Source: an uncultured Bacilli bacterium
Lineage (GTDB): Bacteria; Bacillota_I; Bacilli_A; RF39; UBA660
Assembly: GCA_947629465.1 (NCBI GenBank)
Contig: CANRDZ010000003.1
Span: forward strand, 1-40,549
DNA: 40,549 nt
Direction: 5' to 3'
In this document: piece by piece, positions 24,913 to 32,627 of the stretch
How the letters are laid out: every line of letters begins with the position of its first letter
How positions within the stretch are numbered: the stretch's first letter is position 1
Translations under genes and position numbers: made by a program
Notes under the pieces: generated by a model
The model's database searches: none
Told to the model about the DNA's origin: nothing
What the model saw: only the letters and a program-made list of their open reading frames with translations

Positions 24913-26157
24913 TTATAATTTTGTAGCTTTTTCACAGGTTAATTCTTCCCATCTTTTTATAATAATATCGCAATAAATCGGGTCTAATTCCATCATATAA
25001 CATCTTCTTTTTAATTGTTCACATGCTATTAAAGTTGTACCACTTCCTCCAAAGCAATCCATAACAATATCATTTTCATTCGTTGTTAATTCAATAGCTT
25101 TTGATGGTAACATTACTGGGAAACATGCCTTATGATTATCTAATTGTGTGTCACCTGTTGTTATTCGCCAATAATTAGTAATGCCTTTTCCTTTTACTTT
25201 GTTAAAATATCCTCGCTCTTCTGTCGTTCCTAAATAATATAATTCCATATCATGAGACATAGTTTCTTCATCTGCCATAAGTAAAATATCCTCATATTGT
25301 CTTGTAAGCATATCTTGAGATACAATTGGTAATGCGTGTCCTTTGTCCCATACTATTAGTTCCATAAATCTAAGTCCTGTCTCTTTTAGAATTCTATATA
25401 TTATTTCAATAAATTCCCACCTACTGTTTTTATTGTAACTAATATTCCAAAACAAATATCCTTTTAAATACTTTTTCCATATATTAATAACATTCAAATT
25501 AAAATCAATATATTTTTTACTCTCTAAATTATCTTCATAATTTTCATACATATCTGAACCCATGTTATATGGAGGTGATGTAAATAAACATTTTGCTTTA
25601 TTATTATTTATTAGCTTTTTTACATCATCTTCATTTGTACTATCACCACACATTAAACGATGATTTCCAAGTTGCCATATATCACCTACTTTAGTTACTG
25701 GCTTTTCTATCTTTTCTAATGATTTCTTTATATCAAACTTATCTTCTTTTACTATAATTTCACTTTTCATAAGTTCATCTATCTCATCAAAAGAAAATCC
25801 CGTATTATTTAAATCATATTCTTGCTCTTTTAAATCTTTTAATAAAACTTCTAATTTTTCATTATCCCAATCACCTGAAATTTTATTTAATGCAATATTT
25901 AAAGCTTTTTCTTTTGATTTATCTAAATCAACAACACTACATTCAATTTCCTTATAGCCTTGTTCTTTTAGAATTTTTAATCTTTGATGTCCTCCAATAA
26001 CAGTTAAATCCTTATTAACTATAATTGGATCTACATATCCAAACTCATTTATACTACATTTTATTTTCTCATATTCTTCATCTCCTGGTTTCAAATCAAC
26101 TCTTGGATTGTACACTGCTTCTCTTAAATCTGAAATTCTTAATTTTTTTATTTCCAT
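24913..26157 (-). CDS. ParB-like nuclease domain + DNA methyltransferase, 414 aa
   Basis: Residues 1-90 are a ParB/sulfiredoxin-like domain (KLRISDLREAVYNPR, FGYVDPIIVNKDLTVIGGHQRLKIL with the GGHQR motif). Residues 155-414 are a beta-class amino-methyltransferase: catalytic TSPPYNMG at 193-200 and SAM-binding DCFGGSGTT near 367-375. SPPY rather than D/NPPY favours N4-cytosine but does not exclude N6-adenine. ParB-methyltransferase fusions are common beside phage terminases. No matching restriction gene is visible, so it probably protects or marks phage DNA. It is the first gene after the late promoter. Confidence 0.92.
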   Translation of the reverse strand: MEIKKLRISDLREAVYNPRVDLKPGDEEYEKIKCSINEFGYVDPIIVNKDLTVIGGHQRLKILKEQGYKEIECSVVDLDKSKEKALNIALNKISGDWDNEKLEVLLKDLKEQEYDLNNTGFSFDEIDELMKSEIIVKEDKFDIKKSLEKIEKPVTKVGDIWQLGNHRLMCGDSTNEDDVKKLINNNKAKCLFTSPPYNMGSDMYENYEDNLESKKYIDFNLNVINIWKKYLKGYLFWNISYNKNSRWEFIEIIYRILKETGLRFMELIVWDKGHALPIVSQDMLTRQYEDILLMADEETMSHDMELYYLGTTEERGYFNKVKGKGITNYWRITTGDTQLDNHKACFPVMLPSKAIELTTNENDIVMDCFGGSGTTLIACEQLKRRCYMMELDPIYCDIIIKRWEELTCEKATKL

Positions 26158-26179
26158 ACTACACTTTCCTTTTACAACA

Positions 26180-26206
26180 AAAAAAGACCTGCTAAGGTCC
26201 TTTTTC
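26180..26206 (-). terminator. Terminator in the late leader
   Basis: AAAAAGGACC-TTAGCA-GGTCTTTTTT is a near-complete stem (one G-U pair) with a T-tract. It lies about 25 nt downstream of the putative late promoter and 23 nt before the methyltransferase ATG, so it ends the early transcript and must be passed by late transcripts. Confidence 0.7.
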
Positions 26207-26232
26207 TATTACTTACAATTTTTCACATTATC

Positions 26233-26277
26233 ATTATATATCATTGCAAATGACAAAACAATGACAAGTTTTTGACA
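26233..26277 (-). promoter_or_regulatory. Putative late promoter with three phased TGTCA sites
   Basis: On the minus strand, -35 TTGTTT (26261-26256), a 17-nt spacer and -10 TATAAT (26238-26233). TGTCA occurs three times at exactly 11-bp intervals (26251-55, 26262-66, 26273-77), overlapping and preceding the -35. Sites spaced one helical turn apart are what a one-sided activator would bind; the ArpU-like gene ends 15 bp upstream. Confidence 0.65.
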
Positions 26278-26292
26278 TAAAATTAAACTTAA

Positions 26293-26886
26293 TTAATACA
26301 TTTTTCTGATTCCATCTATTCCAAACAAAAGTATTGATATTTCTTCGATTGCTGCCTTTGTGTCTCTATGTATTTGTCTTTCTCCCACTTTATACTTTTC
26401 TGACATGTCGGAAATTTTTGGTTTGATTTTTCCATCTATGTATAGTTCTTTTAATATATGTGCTTTTCGTTTCTTTTCATCGTTATTACTTATATCAGCT
26501 TCATACACATAATAATTAATTATTTTATTTATGTGTGCAATTATAATTTCTGTTCTTTTTTTAGAGACAAGAATTGATTGCACTACCGTTACCTCATCAT
26601 ATGTTGTGCAAAATATTTTATCCAAAACATCCTCAACAGTTGCTGTTTCTAACTCTACTTCTGTGTAAGTTGCTTGTTGGCATGCTCTAACAAAATTTCT
26701 ATAATTTTTTAAAAGTAGTCGCGTGTTCTTTAATTTAGTATCGTATGTGATTTTTTCTCTCAATCTTTCCTCATTCTTTAATTGCTCAAGTCCTTGTCTT
26801 ATTCCTTTTGCAACTCCAGCAGAAACCATACTCTCCATTATTTTTAATAATTCGCTATCTTTTTCAGATATCTCCATATTACTCAT
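26293..26886 (-). CDS. ArpU-like late transcription regulator, 197 aa
   Basis: N-terminal helices are followed by a C-terminal sigma-region-4-like helix-turn-helix (ILKELYIDGKIKPKISDMSEKYKVGERQIHRDTKAAIEEIS, about 145-185), as in ArpU-type phage activators that switch on late genes. I start at ATG 26886, with AGAAGGTG upstream; the longer frame has no site. It is the last gene of the early region, directly before the late promoter with phased repeats, which is the expected location for a late activator. Confidence 0.8.
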   Translation of the reverse strand: MSNMEISEKDSELLKIMESMVSAGVAKGIRQGLEQLKNEERLREKITYDTKLKNTRLLLKNYRNFVRACQQATYTEVELETATVEDVLDKIFCTTYDEVTVVQSILVSKKRTEIIIAHINKIINYYVYEADISNNDEKKRKAHILKELYIDGKIKPKISDMSEKYKVGERQIHRDTKAAIEEISILLFGIDGIRKMY

Positions 26887-26941
26887 ACAACACCTTCTTT
26901 CGTAACTATTTCTTATCACAATCAAATAAATTAAATCTTAT

Positions 26942-27340
26942 TTATATTCTGTTTCTCAATTTTTTATCTAACTGTTTAATAGCTCTAATTAACTCATTTT
27001 GATTATTTATAACTTCATTTACTTTATAAAAATTATTTACCATAATTCCATTCGTTTTATTAACAAACTGCTCTATATTTTCAAATCCACCAGTAGAAAT
27101 AACTACTACTTCTTCAACCTCTTCTATTTTTTGAATATCTATAGTATCTTCTATTATTTCAAATTGTGTATATCCATCAGTTAGAAACTTTGTTGTAAAT
27201 ACACCAGGTTCCCATTTTAATTCTTTCTCTTTGACCTGTATATATCCTTCTATAAATGGTCTTTTATATTTAATTATACAGTCATCTATTTTCTCATCTT
27301 CAATAGCTTTTATTAATTCATAGCCTTTATATTTTTTCAT
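26942..27340 (-). CDS. Phage early protein of unknown function, 132 aa
   Basis: It starts MKKYKGYELIKAIEDEKIDD, a beginning seen in many early proteins of clostridial and lactococcal phages that share only this N-terminal segment. The middle is beta-rich and acidic (FEIIEDTIDIQKIEEVEEVVVIST), and the C-terminus is a helix-coil region (NNFYKVNEVINNQNELIRAIKQLDKKLRNRI) that could oligomerise. GGAGGAG precedes the ATG. It overlaps the upstream gene by 14 bp when that gene is read through its CGG shift. No function assigned. Confidence 0.75.
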   Translation of the reverse strand: MKKYKGYELIKAIEDEKIDDCIIKYKRPFIEGYIQVKEKELKWEPGVFTTKFLTDGYTQFEIIEDTIDIQKIEEVEEVVVISTGGFENIEQFVNKTNGIMVNNFYKVNEVINNQNELIRAIKQLDKKLRNRI

Positions 27341-27606
27341 TGTTTTTCTCCTCCTCCAATGTAACAGGAATATTCATTACATACATGGGTATTTCAATAG
27401 TTATTTCTGCTACATTATCATTTATTTGTTCTATCTTATATCCGTTCTCCTTCATATTTGAATCTATTTTTAGAATATTTAGATCTGTTTTTAAAAACAT
27501 ATTCTATATATTCTTCAATTTCTTCTAAAATTAAGCCTAGTTTCTTTTCATCGTACTTCATATTTTCCACCTGCTCTTGCTCTTTTAAATTTTCAAATTT
27601 TTTCAT
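27327..27606 (-). CDS. Small early protein, 92 aa, read through a CGG +1 shift
   Basis: The first frame (MKKFENLKEQEQVENMKYDEKKLGLILEEIEEYIEYVFKNRSKY...) ends KYEGERI-stop. In-frame CGG lies at 27444-27442; skipping C gives KYEGEGYKIEQINDNVAEI followed by TIEIPMYVMNIPVTLEEE, a continuous helical-then-beta protein whose stop overlaps the next gene by 14 bp. The downstream half has an in-frame ATG (27455) and could be a separate 42-aa gene, so this is the least certain of the eight sites. The start at 27606 has AGGTGA 8 nt upstream. Family not recognised. Confidence 0.7.
27442..27444 (-). other. CGG +1 shift site in small early gene
   Basis: GAA CGG ATA TAA becomes GAA-GGA-TAT-AAG (E-G-Y-K). 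Codon 55 of 92; the zero frame stops one codon after ATA. Confidence 0.72.
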
Positions 27607-27614
27607 TATCACAA

Positions 27615-27929
27615 TCACCTAAAATCTCGTTTAGTATAATTATCAAAAAAATCTTTTAAATATTTTCTTAATCCCCAATTAGCATTTTCGAGTATTTTTT
27701 TAAGTTCAGCTTCATTTAATACAACACAATCCCAATTAGTTTCATCAAAATCATAACAGCTGCAATGTCCTCCCTCTGCCAATACAAATTCTTCTTTTTC
27801 AGTTTCAGGCATACCTTCTAATAGCATTATTCTATCCATATCACAGAGGTCTCTCATTGATGTCCATGCAAATAAAATATTATGTGGCTTTATCTCTATA
27901 TTTTTAATATTTATATTATATTTTTTCAT
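27615..27929 (-). CDS. Hypothetical early protein, 104 aa
   Basis: Not recognised. The product has a short basic start (MKKYNINIKNIEIKPHNILFAWTSMRDL), a Cys/His/Asp cluster (EGGHCSCYDFDETNWDCVVL) that might bind metal, and a terminal helix (LKKILENANWGLRKYLKDFF). AGGAAG lies upstream and the start overlaps the stop of the preceding gene by 4 nt, so it is part of the early operon. Confidence 0.7.
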   Translation of the reverse strand: MKKYNINIKNIEIKPHNILFAWTSMRDLCDMDRIMLLEGMPETEKEEFVLAEGGHCSCYDFDETNWDCVVLNEAELKKILENANWGLRKYLKDFFDNYTKRDFR

Positions 27930-28207
27930 TTCTTATCTTCCTTTCGATTTAAAATAACTTTTAATTCATCTTTATGTCTTTTGCAAAAATCTAAGTCCCC
28001 ATACCTTGTAGTACAATCATCACACATTGGCAAACTACATTTTGCCCTTTGGATTGGAATTTTTATTCCTTTTTCATTTTTTGCATCAAATATTAGTCCA
28101 ATGTCAGCATCACATAACCTTGTCGCTTTTCTTTGACAATATGCACATCTTTCTTGCATTGGCAAATCGAACCTTTTGAAATCTCCATTAATAATATTAT
28201 TTTTCAT
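27926..28207 (-). CDS. Cysteine-rich zinc-binding-type early protein, 93 aa
   Basis: Contains CAYCQRKATRLCDADIG (CxxC...C) and CSLPMCDDCTTRYGDLDFCKRH (CxxxxCxxC...CxxH), arranged as two treble-clef or zinc-ribbon knuckles. Small proteins of this kind are common in early regions of Firmicutes phages, sometimes near YopX as here. Function unknown; DNA or RNA binding is possible. Confidence 0.75.
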   Translation of the reverse strand: MKNNIINGDFKRFDLPMQERCAYCQRKATRLCDADIGLIFDAKNEKGIKIPIQRAKCSLPMCDDCTTRYGDLDFCKRHKDELKVILNRKEDKK

Positions 28208-28211
28208 AGTA

Positions 28212-28610
28212 TCACTCTCCTAATAGTTCTGACTTATCATATATGGTTCCAATCACTTCATATTCATCTATAAAACCTGTCATGCTTTCGTGATAATCTG
28301 TATTACTTCCATAAGGTCTCCAGCAAAAACCATAACCTATTCCTATATCCTCTCCCCAAAATATTTCCATCGTAAAATCAGCCCATTTGACTATATCGCC
28401 TTCGTATATTTTGGTTCCATTTCTATTTTTAAGCCCTGTATATTGCCCTAATGTTTCTTCTTTTACTACATATCCAACTTTTAGTCCATCTTCCCATATA
28501 TTGATATAAGCATATTTTTTAGGATTATTTTTTGGACCACCATAACTTAAATCTCCAAATATCCACTTGCCATCATTTTTTCTTTTCCCTCTAAATTCGA
28601 TTTCTCTCAT
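28212..28610 (-). CDS. YopX family protein, 132 aa
   Basis: MREIEFRGKRKNDGKWIFGDL, TLGQYTGLKNRNGTKIYEGDIVKW and the C-terminal FIDEYEVIGTIYDKSELL are the signature of the YopX family, a beta-barrel protein of unknown role abundant in phages of Bacillota. Length is standard. It sits among small early genes with 4 nt spacing. Confidence 0.93.
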   Translation of the reverse strand: MREIEFRGKRKNDGKWIFGDLSYGGPKNNPKKYAYINIWEDGLKVGYVVKEETLGQYTGLKNRNGTKIYEGDIVKWADFTMEIFWGEDIGIGYGFCWRPYGSNTDYHESMTGFIDEYEVIGTIYDKSELLGE

Positions 28611-28614
28611 TTTT

Positions 28615-28830
28615 CTACTCCAATCTTATATTATTGTTTGTTACCTTATGAAAAGGCTCTTTGCTTAAATTTGATGCTAATAAATTGTTATATGCTAGAT
28701 TTCCAAATACCTTTACCCATACCCACTTACCTATATCTATTACTTGGCATTTTAAAGATATTTCTCTTCCATAAGCACCTGTTGTATTCCAATATAATAT
28801 TTCTCCACGTTTAATATCTTTTTTATTCAT
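28615..28830 (-). CDS. Small hypothetical protein, 71 aa
   Basis: MNKKDIKRGEILYWNTTGAYGREISLKCQVIDIGKWVWVKVF has the alternating pattern of a small SH3-like or KOW-like barrel. Not recognised as a named family. It lies 1 nt after the upstream gene and 4 nt before YopX in a tightly packed operon. Confidence 0.7.
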   Translation of the reverse strand: MNKKDIKRGEILYWNTTGAYGREISLKCQVIDIGKWVWVKVFGNLAYNNLLASNLSKEPFHKVTNNNIRLE

Positions 28831-28831
28831 T

Positions 28832-29047
28832 TTATTTATCCTCCAATAATTCCTGTAAAAACTTTTTTACTTCTATTTTTTGTCTCATACTGCGATGTAT
28901 AGCAATTTTCCAGCTTTCATCTTTAACTTTATCGTGATTTTTCATATCTTCTTTTATACCTTCGTTCAGTTCTTTTATCTTATCTTCTATCTTCTCTTTA
29001 GGTATTGAATTTTTTTTAATTGTTGTAGTTCTGATTTCAATATACAT
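28832..29047 (-). CDS. C-terminal part of a probable frameshifted early protein (71-codon frame)
   Basis: The meaningful part (KKNSIPKEKIEDKIKELNEGIKED...QKIEVKKFLQELLED) resembles the C-terminal half of phage proteins with an xLKxNSIPKxKIxxKIxEL motif. The frame overlaps the upstream one by 61 bp and has no good binding site. Joining it to the upstream frame by -1 slippage within the A8 run (29017-29010) gives SELQQLKKNSIPKEKIEDK without a break. So this is probably the tail of one 129-aa protein; a separate gene starting at 29047 is less likely. Confidence 0.5.
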   Translation of the reverse strand: MYIEIRTTTIKKNSIPKEKIEDKIKELNEGIKEDMKNHDKVKDESWKIAIHRSMRQKIEVKKFLQELLEDK

Positions 29048-29220
29048 CTATTACATTTATTAATATCCTCTTCCAAATTTTCTTTAGTTAGTATTATATA
29101 TCTTTGTAATGCCCTTAATATTTTTTCTATTGCTTCATAATCTTTAGGATTATGTCTTGAAATTACGAGATTATTTTCAATTTTATATTTAAGATATCTC
29201 ATTGCTGTTACTAAATTCAT
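28987..29220 (-). CDS. N-terminal part of a probable frameshifted early protein (77-codon frame)
   Basis: MNLVTAMRYLKYKIENNLVISRHNPKDYEAIEKILRALQRYIILTKENLEEDINKCN reads as a good helical domain, and its ATG directly follows the previous gene. It then runs through TTA AAA AAA ATT and ends in a basic, non-family-like QYLKRR. A AAA AAA is a slippery heptamer for -1 frameshifting, or the A8 run may cause polymerase slippage, leading into the 28832-29047 frame. Function unknown. Confidence 0.6.
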   Translation of the reverse strand: MNLVTAMRYLKYKIENNLVISRHNPKDYEAIEKILRALQRYIILTKENLEEDINKCNRCILKSELQQLKKIQYLKRR

Positions 29221-29640
29221 TTAATTACCTCCCTTGTTATCTTTTTTTACACATTTTAAGTCTTTCAATACCCTAGGTATATATTGTCTATTCTTTAATT
29301 TCTCGTTATATGTATCTATGTTTTTCATTATTTGGCTAGTCTCTGATAATATTCCAATTTTTATAAATCTTCTTGTATAATTTTTTATTACTTTTATAAA
29401 TTCCAAAGTATCCTTTACTTTTCTTCTTTCTTTTCTAACTTTTTTTAATTTAATTGCAATTCTAACTAATTCAATGGCATTTAATGGAGCCAATTCAATC
29501 TCGTGTAATAAATCTTGTTGAATATCTTCTTTAAACTTTAATTCTTCAAGTAATTTATTTTCTTCCGTTGCAACACTCATAACAAGATCATACATTTGCT
29601 CTAATACTTGTTTTACATCTTTTGTATTATCAAATTTCAT
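29221..29640 (-). CDS. Coiled-coil early protein, 139 aa
   Basis: Almost entirely helical and charged (VKQVLEQMYDLVMSVATEENKLLEELKFKEDIQQDLLHEIEL, IRIAIKLKKVRKERRKVKDTLEFI). Similar small coiled-coil proteins occur in early operons of clostridial phages, without known role. It overlaps the upstream zinc-finger gene by 11 bp. Confidence 0.7.
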   Translation of the reverse strand: MKFDNTKDVKQVLEQMYDLVMSVATEENKLLEELKFKEDIQQDLLHEIELAPLNAIELVRIAIKLKKVRKERRKVKDTLEFIKVIKNYTRRFIKIGILSETSQIMKNIDTYNEKLKNRQYIPRVLKDLKCVKKDNKGGN

Positions 29641-29851
29641 TTTCAGTATTTCCCCTTACATCATAAATTAGTGTTTTTGAAAATCCAAGAAAAATCAAAG
29701 AAAAGCAAGATGGACATTCTACAAAATGTTTGCACACATCATTTTCAAAAAAAGTTACTGCATCTTTTCTAGTTGTTTTAAATACACAACCACACATTTT
29801 ACAATAATTTATTCTGTTATATATATCTTTACCATTCGCTAAAATTTCCAT
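29630..29851 (-). CDS. Zinc-finger-like early protein, 73 aa
   Basis: Two CxxC pairs (YCKMCGCVF and VECPSCFSLI), separated by a basic segment and a histidine (VCKHFVECPSC), form a probable zinc ribbon. AGGAGG-like sequence precedes the ATG. Family not recognised. Confidence 0.72.
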   Translation of the reverse strand: MEILANGKDIYNRINYCKMCGCVFKTTRKDAVTFFENDVCKHFVECPSCFSLIFLGFSKTLIYDVRGNTENEI

Positions 29852-29869
29852 CTTGTTTTCCTCCTTCGT

Positions 29870-31318
29870 TTATACTGCAATCTTATTAAGTATTTTCTCT
29901 TCCCATAATTTTAAAAATTTATTTTGAGTTGAAGTTGTTTTTTCATTGTTTTTAATTCTTTTTTGTACAACTTTATTTTCCTTTACTTCAACTGTTACCA
30001 AAGAGACTTTTTGATTTTTAACATATCGCATAAAATAAATATCACAATTTCCTTTTGCATATTCTTCAGCATAAGTTCTTACGCAATTATTCTGTTGCGC
30101 CGATTCATCAATTAATGCTTGTACACTTTCTGCTGGAAAAATAATAAAGGTTTTGTTTTTAAATATATTTCTTTTTAGCATTCTTGCTCTTTTCAATATT
30201 TCATTTGCTAATTTTTTCTGCTTTGCAGTTTCGATTTGCTTTTCATATTCATCATGCATTTCCTTTAAATTTTCTGGGAATAAATATCTTTTATTTTTCA
30301 AATCAATTCCTAATTTTTCAGCAAACTTTAAGTAGTCAAGATATAGTCTTGCATCAGATAAATTATTGCTTTTAAAATATCTAATAAATTTATCTAAACT
30401 CATATACCTGTTGATTTCATCAATACTGTTACTGTATTTCCTTAAAAATCTTAATTCTTTTATATTTTTCGTTGGATAAATTCTTAAGACCTTTAATTCT
30501 TCATATGTAATATCATTCTTTTTCATAAATTCATAATAATCTTTGCCTATTCCAAATATCTTTTTAAAACTTCCTGCTTTATGAAAACACTCAGCAACAA
30601 ATGCAAGATTATATAATTTAAGTTCAACCAATGTTTCAAACATTTCCGAATTAGCAACATAAAATAATCTTTTTGCATCATATCCCTCATCATATTGATT
30701 TCTAACAAAATCCCATAATCTTGATCTTTCATATTTTGTTCCATTCAATACATTTTTTATATTGTTTTTATATAAATATCCTATATTATCAGCACCTTGC
30801 CACCAACCATCATATAATCGCCATTTACCGTTTTCGGTCATATAATGATTTACAGAAAATGATGTCATACCAGGTGTAATTCTTTCGTTTCTTAATTCTC
30901 TAAAATCCTTCTCAATTAATTTTCTAGCATATTCTACTGTAGAATGTTCAAACTCTTGTCTATTAGGATTATATATAGATTCCATTTCAAAAACTCTTAA
31001 AATTAATTCATTATTACATTTATCAATTATCATTACATTGTCTCTATAAGTTAAATGTTTGAGTTTGTTGCTTCTTATTTGCAATTTCTTTTTACAAAAA
31101 GGGCATTTGTACATATGTGTAACTTTTACTTTTGTTTTTATTTCAAAAGTATTTTGACAATTGGTGCAATAATAACTGCCTTTATTTTTCAAAATAATAT
31201 TATGATTCTTTTCTATTTGAAATAAAAATTTATTCCAATCTCTAGGCAATTTAAAAGTACGATCCATTTCTTCAACTAAATTTCTTAATTCTCTATTCAT
31301 ATATGCCATATCGCTCAT
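29870..31318 (-). CDS. PcfJ-like protein, 482 aa
   Basis: N-terminal zinc ribbon (YYCTNCQNTFEIKTKVKVTHMYKCPFCKKKL, about 54-86), a long helical central region, and a C-terminal PcfJ domain (MLKRNIFKNKTFIIFPAESVQALIDESAQQNNCVRTYAEEYAKGNCDIYFMRY) with the conserved Q-x-N-C-V-x-x-Y motif. PcfJ-like proteins were first noted on conjugative plasmids and are frequent in phages; the biochemical role is unknown. It is preceded by its usual partner PcfK. Confidence 0.9.
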   Translation of the reverse strand: MSDMAYMNRELRNLVEEMDRTFKLPRDWNKFLFQIEKNHNIILKNKGSYYCTNCQNTFEIKTKVKVTHMYKCPFCKKKLQIRSNKLKHLTYRDNVMIIDKCNNELILRVFEMESIYNPNRQEFEHSTVEYARKLIEKDFRELRNERITPGMTSFSVNHYMTENGKWRLYDGWWQGADNIGYLYKNNIKNVLNGTKYERSRLWDFVRNQYDEGYDAKRLFYVANSEMFETLVELKLYNLAFVAECFHKAGSFKKIFGIGKDYYEFMKKNDITYEELKVLRIYPTKNIKELRFLRKYSNSIDEINRYMSLDKFIRYFKSNNLSDARLYLDYLKFAEKLGIDLKNKRYLFPENLKEMHDEYEKQIETAKQKKLANEILKRARMLKRNIFKNKTFIIFPAESVQALIDESAQQNNCVRTYAEEYAKGNCDIYFMRYVKNQKVSLVTVEVKENKVVQKRIKNNEKTTSTQNKFLKLWEEKILNKIAV

Positions 31319-31327
31319 TCACCCCCA

Positions 31328-31801
31328 CTACAAAGTCAATTTTCCTTCTTTGAATTCTTTATATGTAATAGGTCTACCTTTTAGCACCATAACAATATCT
31401 TCATCATTATGCTCATCTTTTTCTGTATTCGTGTCACTTAAACCATTATTTTCATCTTCTTTTGACAGAATTTCTTCTGTTTTCTTAGCTTTTTTGCTTG
31501 TTTTTTTACTATCCTTGTTAATTCCTAATTTTTCATTAGATTCATCATAATAATGTATTGCCCATGAATACACTTTCTCATCCTCTATCCCTACAGAATT
31601 TCCTGTTGCTACTTTTCTAGCTTCATCTTTGATAAATTCCCACATATCAATTAAATTCTTTCCCTCATTTTGATATTTTTCATCCATATCTTCTCTTGTT
31701 AATAGATATTCTGCGACTTTTAATATACAGTTTTTGTCATTTGCATTTATTTTGTCATTATTCTTTAATTCTTCAATTTGTTGTTTTAATCTTCCAAACA
31801 T
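31328..31801 (-). CDS. PcfK-like protein, 157 aa
   Basis: FGRLKQQIEELKNNDKINANDKNCILKVAEYLLTREDMDEKY is the PcfK-type helical domain, with VYSWAIHYYDESNEKLG as a second conserved segment. A Lys/Glu-rich linker follows, and the C-terminus is VLKGRPITYKEFKEGKLTL. PcfK and PcfJ co-occur on plasmids and phages. It overlaps the upstream small gene by 16 bp. Confidence 0.85.
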   Translation of the reverse strand: MFGRLKQQIEELKNNDKINANDKNCILKVAEYLLTREDMDEKYQNEGKNLIDMWEFIKDEARKVATGNSVGIEDEKVYSWAIHYYDESNEKLGINKDSKKTSKKAKKTEEILSKEDENNGLSDTNTEKDEHNDEDIVMVLKGRPITYKEFKEGKLTL

Positions 31802-31986
31802 CCAATTTCACTCCTTTCATCAATTTCTAATGGCAAATTTCTTCGGATTCTATCAATGCAATTTATTTCCTTTCTAAATTTTTCTCTTATATTTCCTGAA
31901 AGATTAATATTTCCAAACATCTTCATACAATAAATCCTATACTTAATTAATAAATTTTGTAATTGTATATATTCATCTTCTGACAT
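31786..31986 (-). CDS. Small hypothetical early protein, 66 aa
   Basis: MSEDEYIQLQNLLIKYRIYCMKMFGNINLSGNIREKFRKEINC is a single helical domain. Not recognised. It is packed 4 nt after the DUF1064 gene and overlaps pcfK, so it is co-expressed. Confidence 0.65.
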   Translation of the reverse strand: MSEDEYIQLQNLLIKYRIYCMKMFGNINLSGNIREKFRKEINCIDRIRRNLPLEIDERSEIGCLED

Positions 31987-31990
31987 TTGT

Positions 31991-32407
31991 TCACACCTCT
32001 ATTATTTTTAAATTATATTTTTCCTCAAATAGCTTTTTCTTAAGTTTGTACACATCATTTTTAAACCCTTTCACATCAATAATATCTGTTGTATTGTCAT
32101 TATTAAAAACAATAAAATCAGCCTTATAACTTATAGAATTTGATAAAACAAATTGGGCTTGTCTACAAAAACCTTTTATTTGCTTTGCTTGTAATTTAAT
32201 TTTTAATTCGCAATAAAAATCTGCTTCTTTTCTCGAGTCAAATTTCACTCCATCAATTTCGATTTTTTTCGCATTATATTTGTTTTTCTTTTCCGAGATA
32301 TATACTTTATCACTTTTAATATTAAAACTGTTTTTTGACACATTCTCATTAATTTTTGCATTGTGTTTTAAAACATCTTCAACTGTCCAATCTTCAAAGC
32401 CACCCAT
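31991..32407 (-). CDS. DUF1064 family nuclease-like protein, 138 aa
   Basis: KYNAKKIEIDGVKFDSRKEADFYCELKI, then SYKADFIVFNNDNTTDIIDVKGFKNDVYKLKKKLFEEKY gives the PD-(D/E)xK-like layout of DUF1064: acidic residues in F-D-S-R-K-E-A, a central A-D-F and D-V-K-G. Such proteins act in phage recombination, possibly as junction nucleases; the role is inferred from the fold. It lies between replication genes and pcfK. Confidence 0.9.
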   Translation of the reverse strand: MGGFEDWTVEDVLKHNAKINENVSKNSFNIKSDKVYISEKKNKYNAKKIEIDGVKFDSRKEADFYCELKIKLQAKQIKGFCRQAQFVLSNSISYKADFIVFNNDNTTDIIDVKGFKNDVYKLKKKLFEEKYNLKIIEV

Positions 32408-32450
32408 ATTTGCACCTCCTAAAAAGTGATGTTCGTGTTTGTTTCAAAAA

Positions 32451-32621
32451 TTAAATGTCTATTTCAAAATATCCATTTTTGTATCTCTCAAATTCTTCAC
32501 AAACTTGCATTAATCCTGTATCCCTATTTTTCAAGCTACAAAACGGAAAATAATCTGTAAAACTACACCATTTACAATTTTCACATGAGATTAATTTGTT
32601 ACATTCATCATATTTTCTCAT
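32451..32621 (-). CDS. Small cysteine-rich early protein, 56 aa
   Basis: MRKYDECNKLISCENCKWC followed by SFTDYFPFCSLKNRDTGLMQVCEEFERYKNG is the pattern of short phage zinc-knuckle proteins (six Cys, CxxCxxC plus CxLKN and CEEFE). It was found outside the longer reading frames. It starts 6 nt after the shifted stop of the DnaD-like gene, which supports that extension; the ribosome binding site is weak. Confidence 0.65.
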   Translation of the reverse strand: MRKYDECNKLISCENCKWCSFTDYFPFCSLKNRDTGLMQVCEEFERYKNGYFEIDI

Positions 32622-32627
32622 ACTTAA

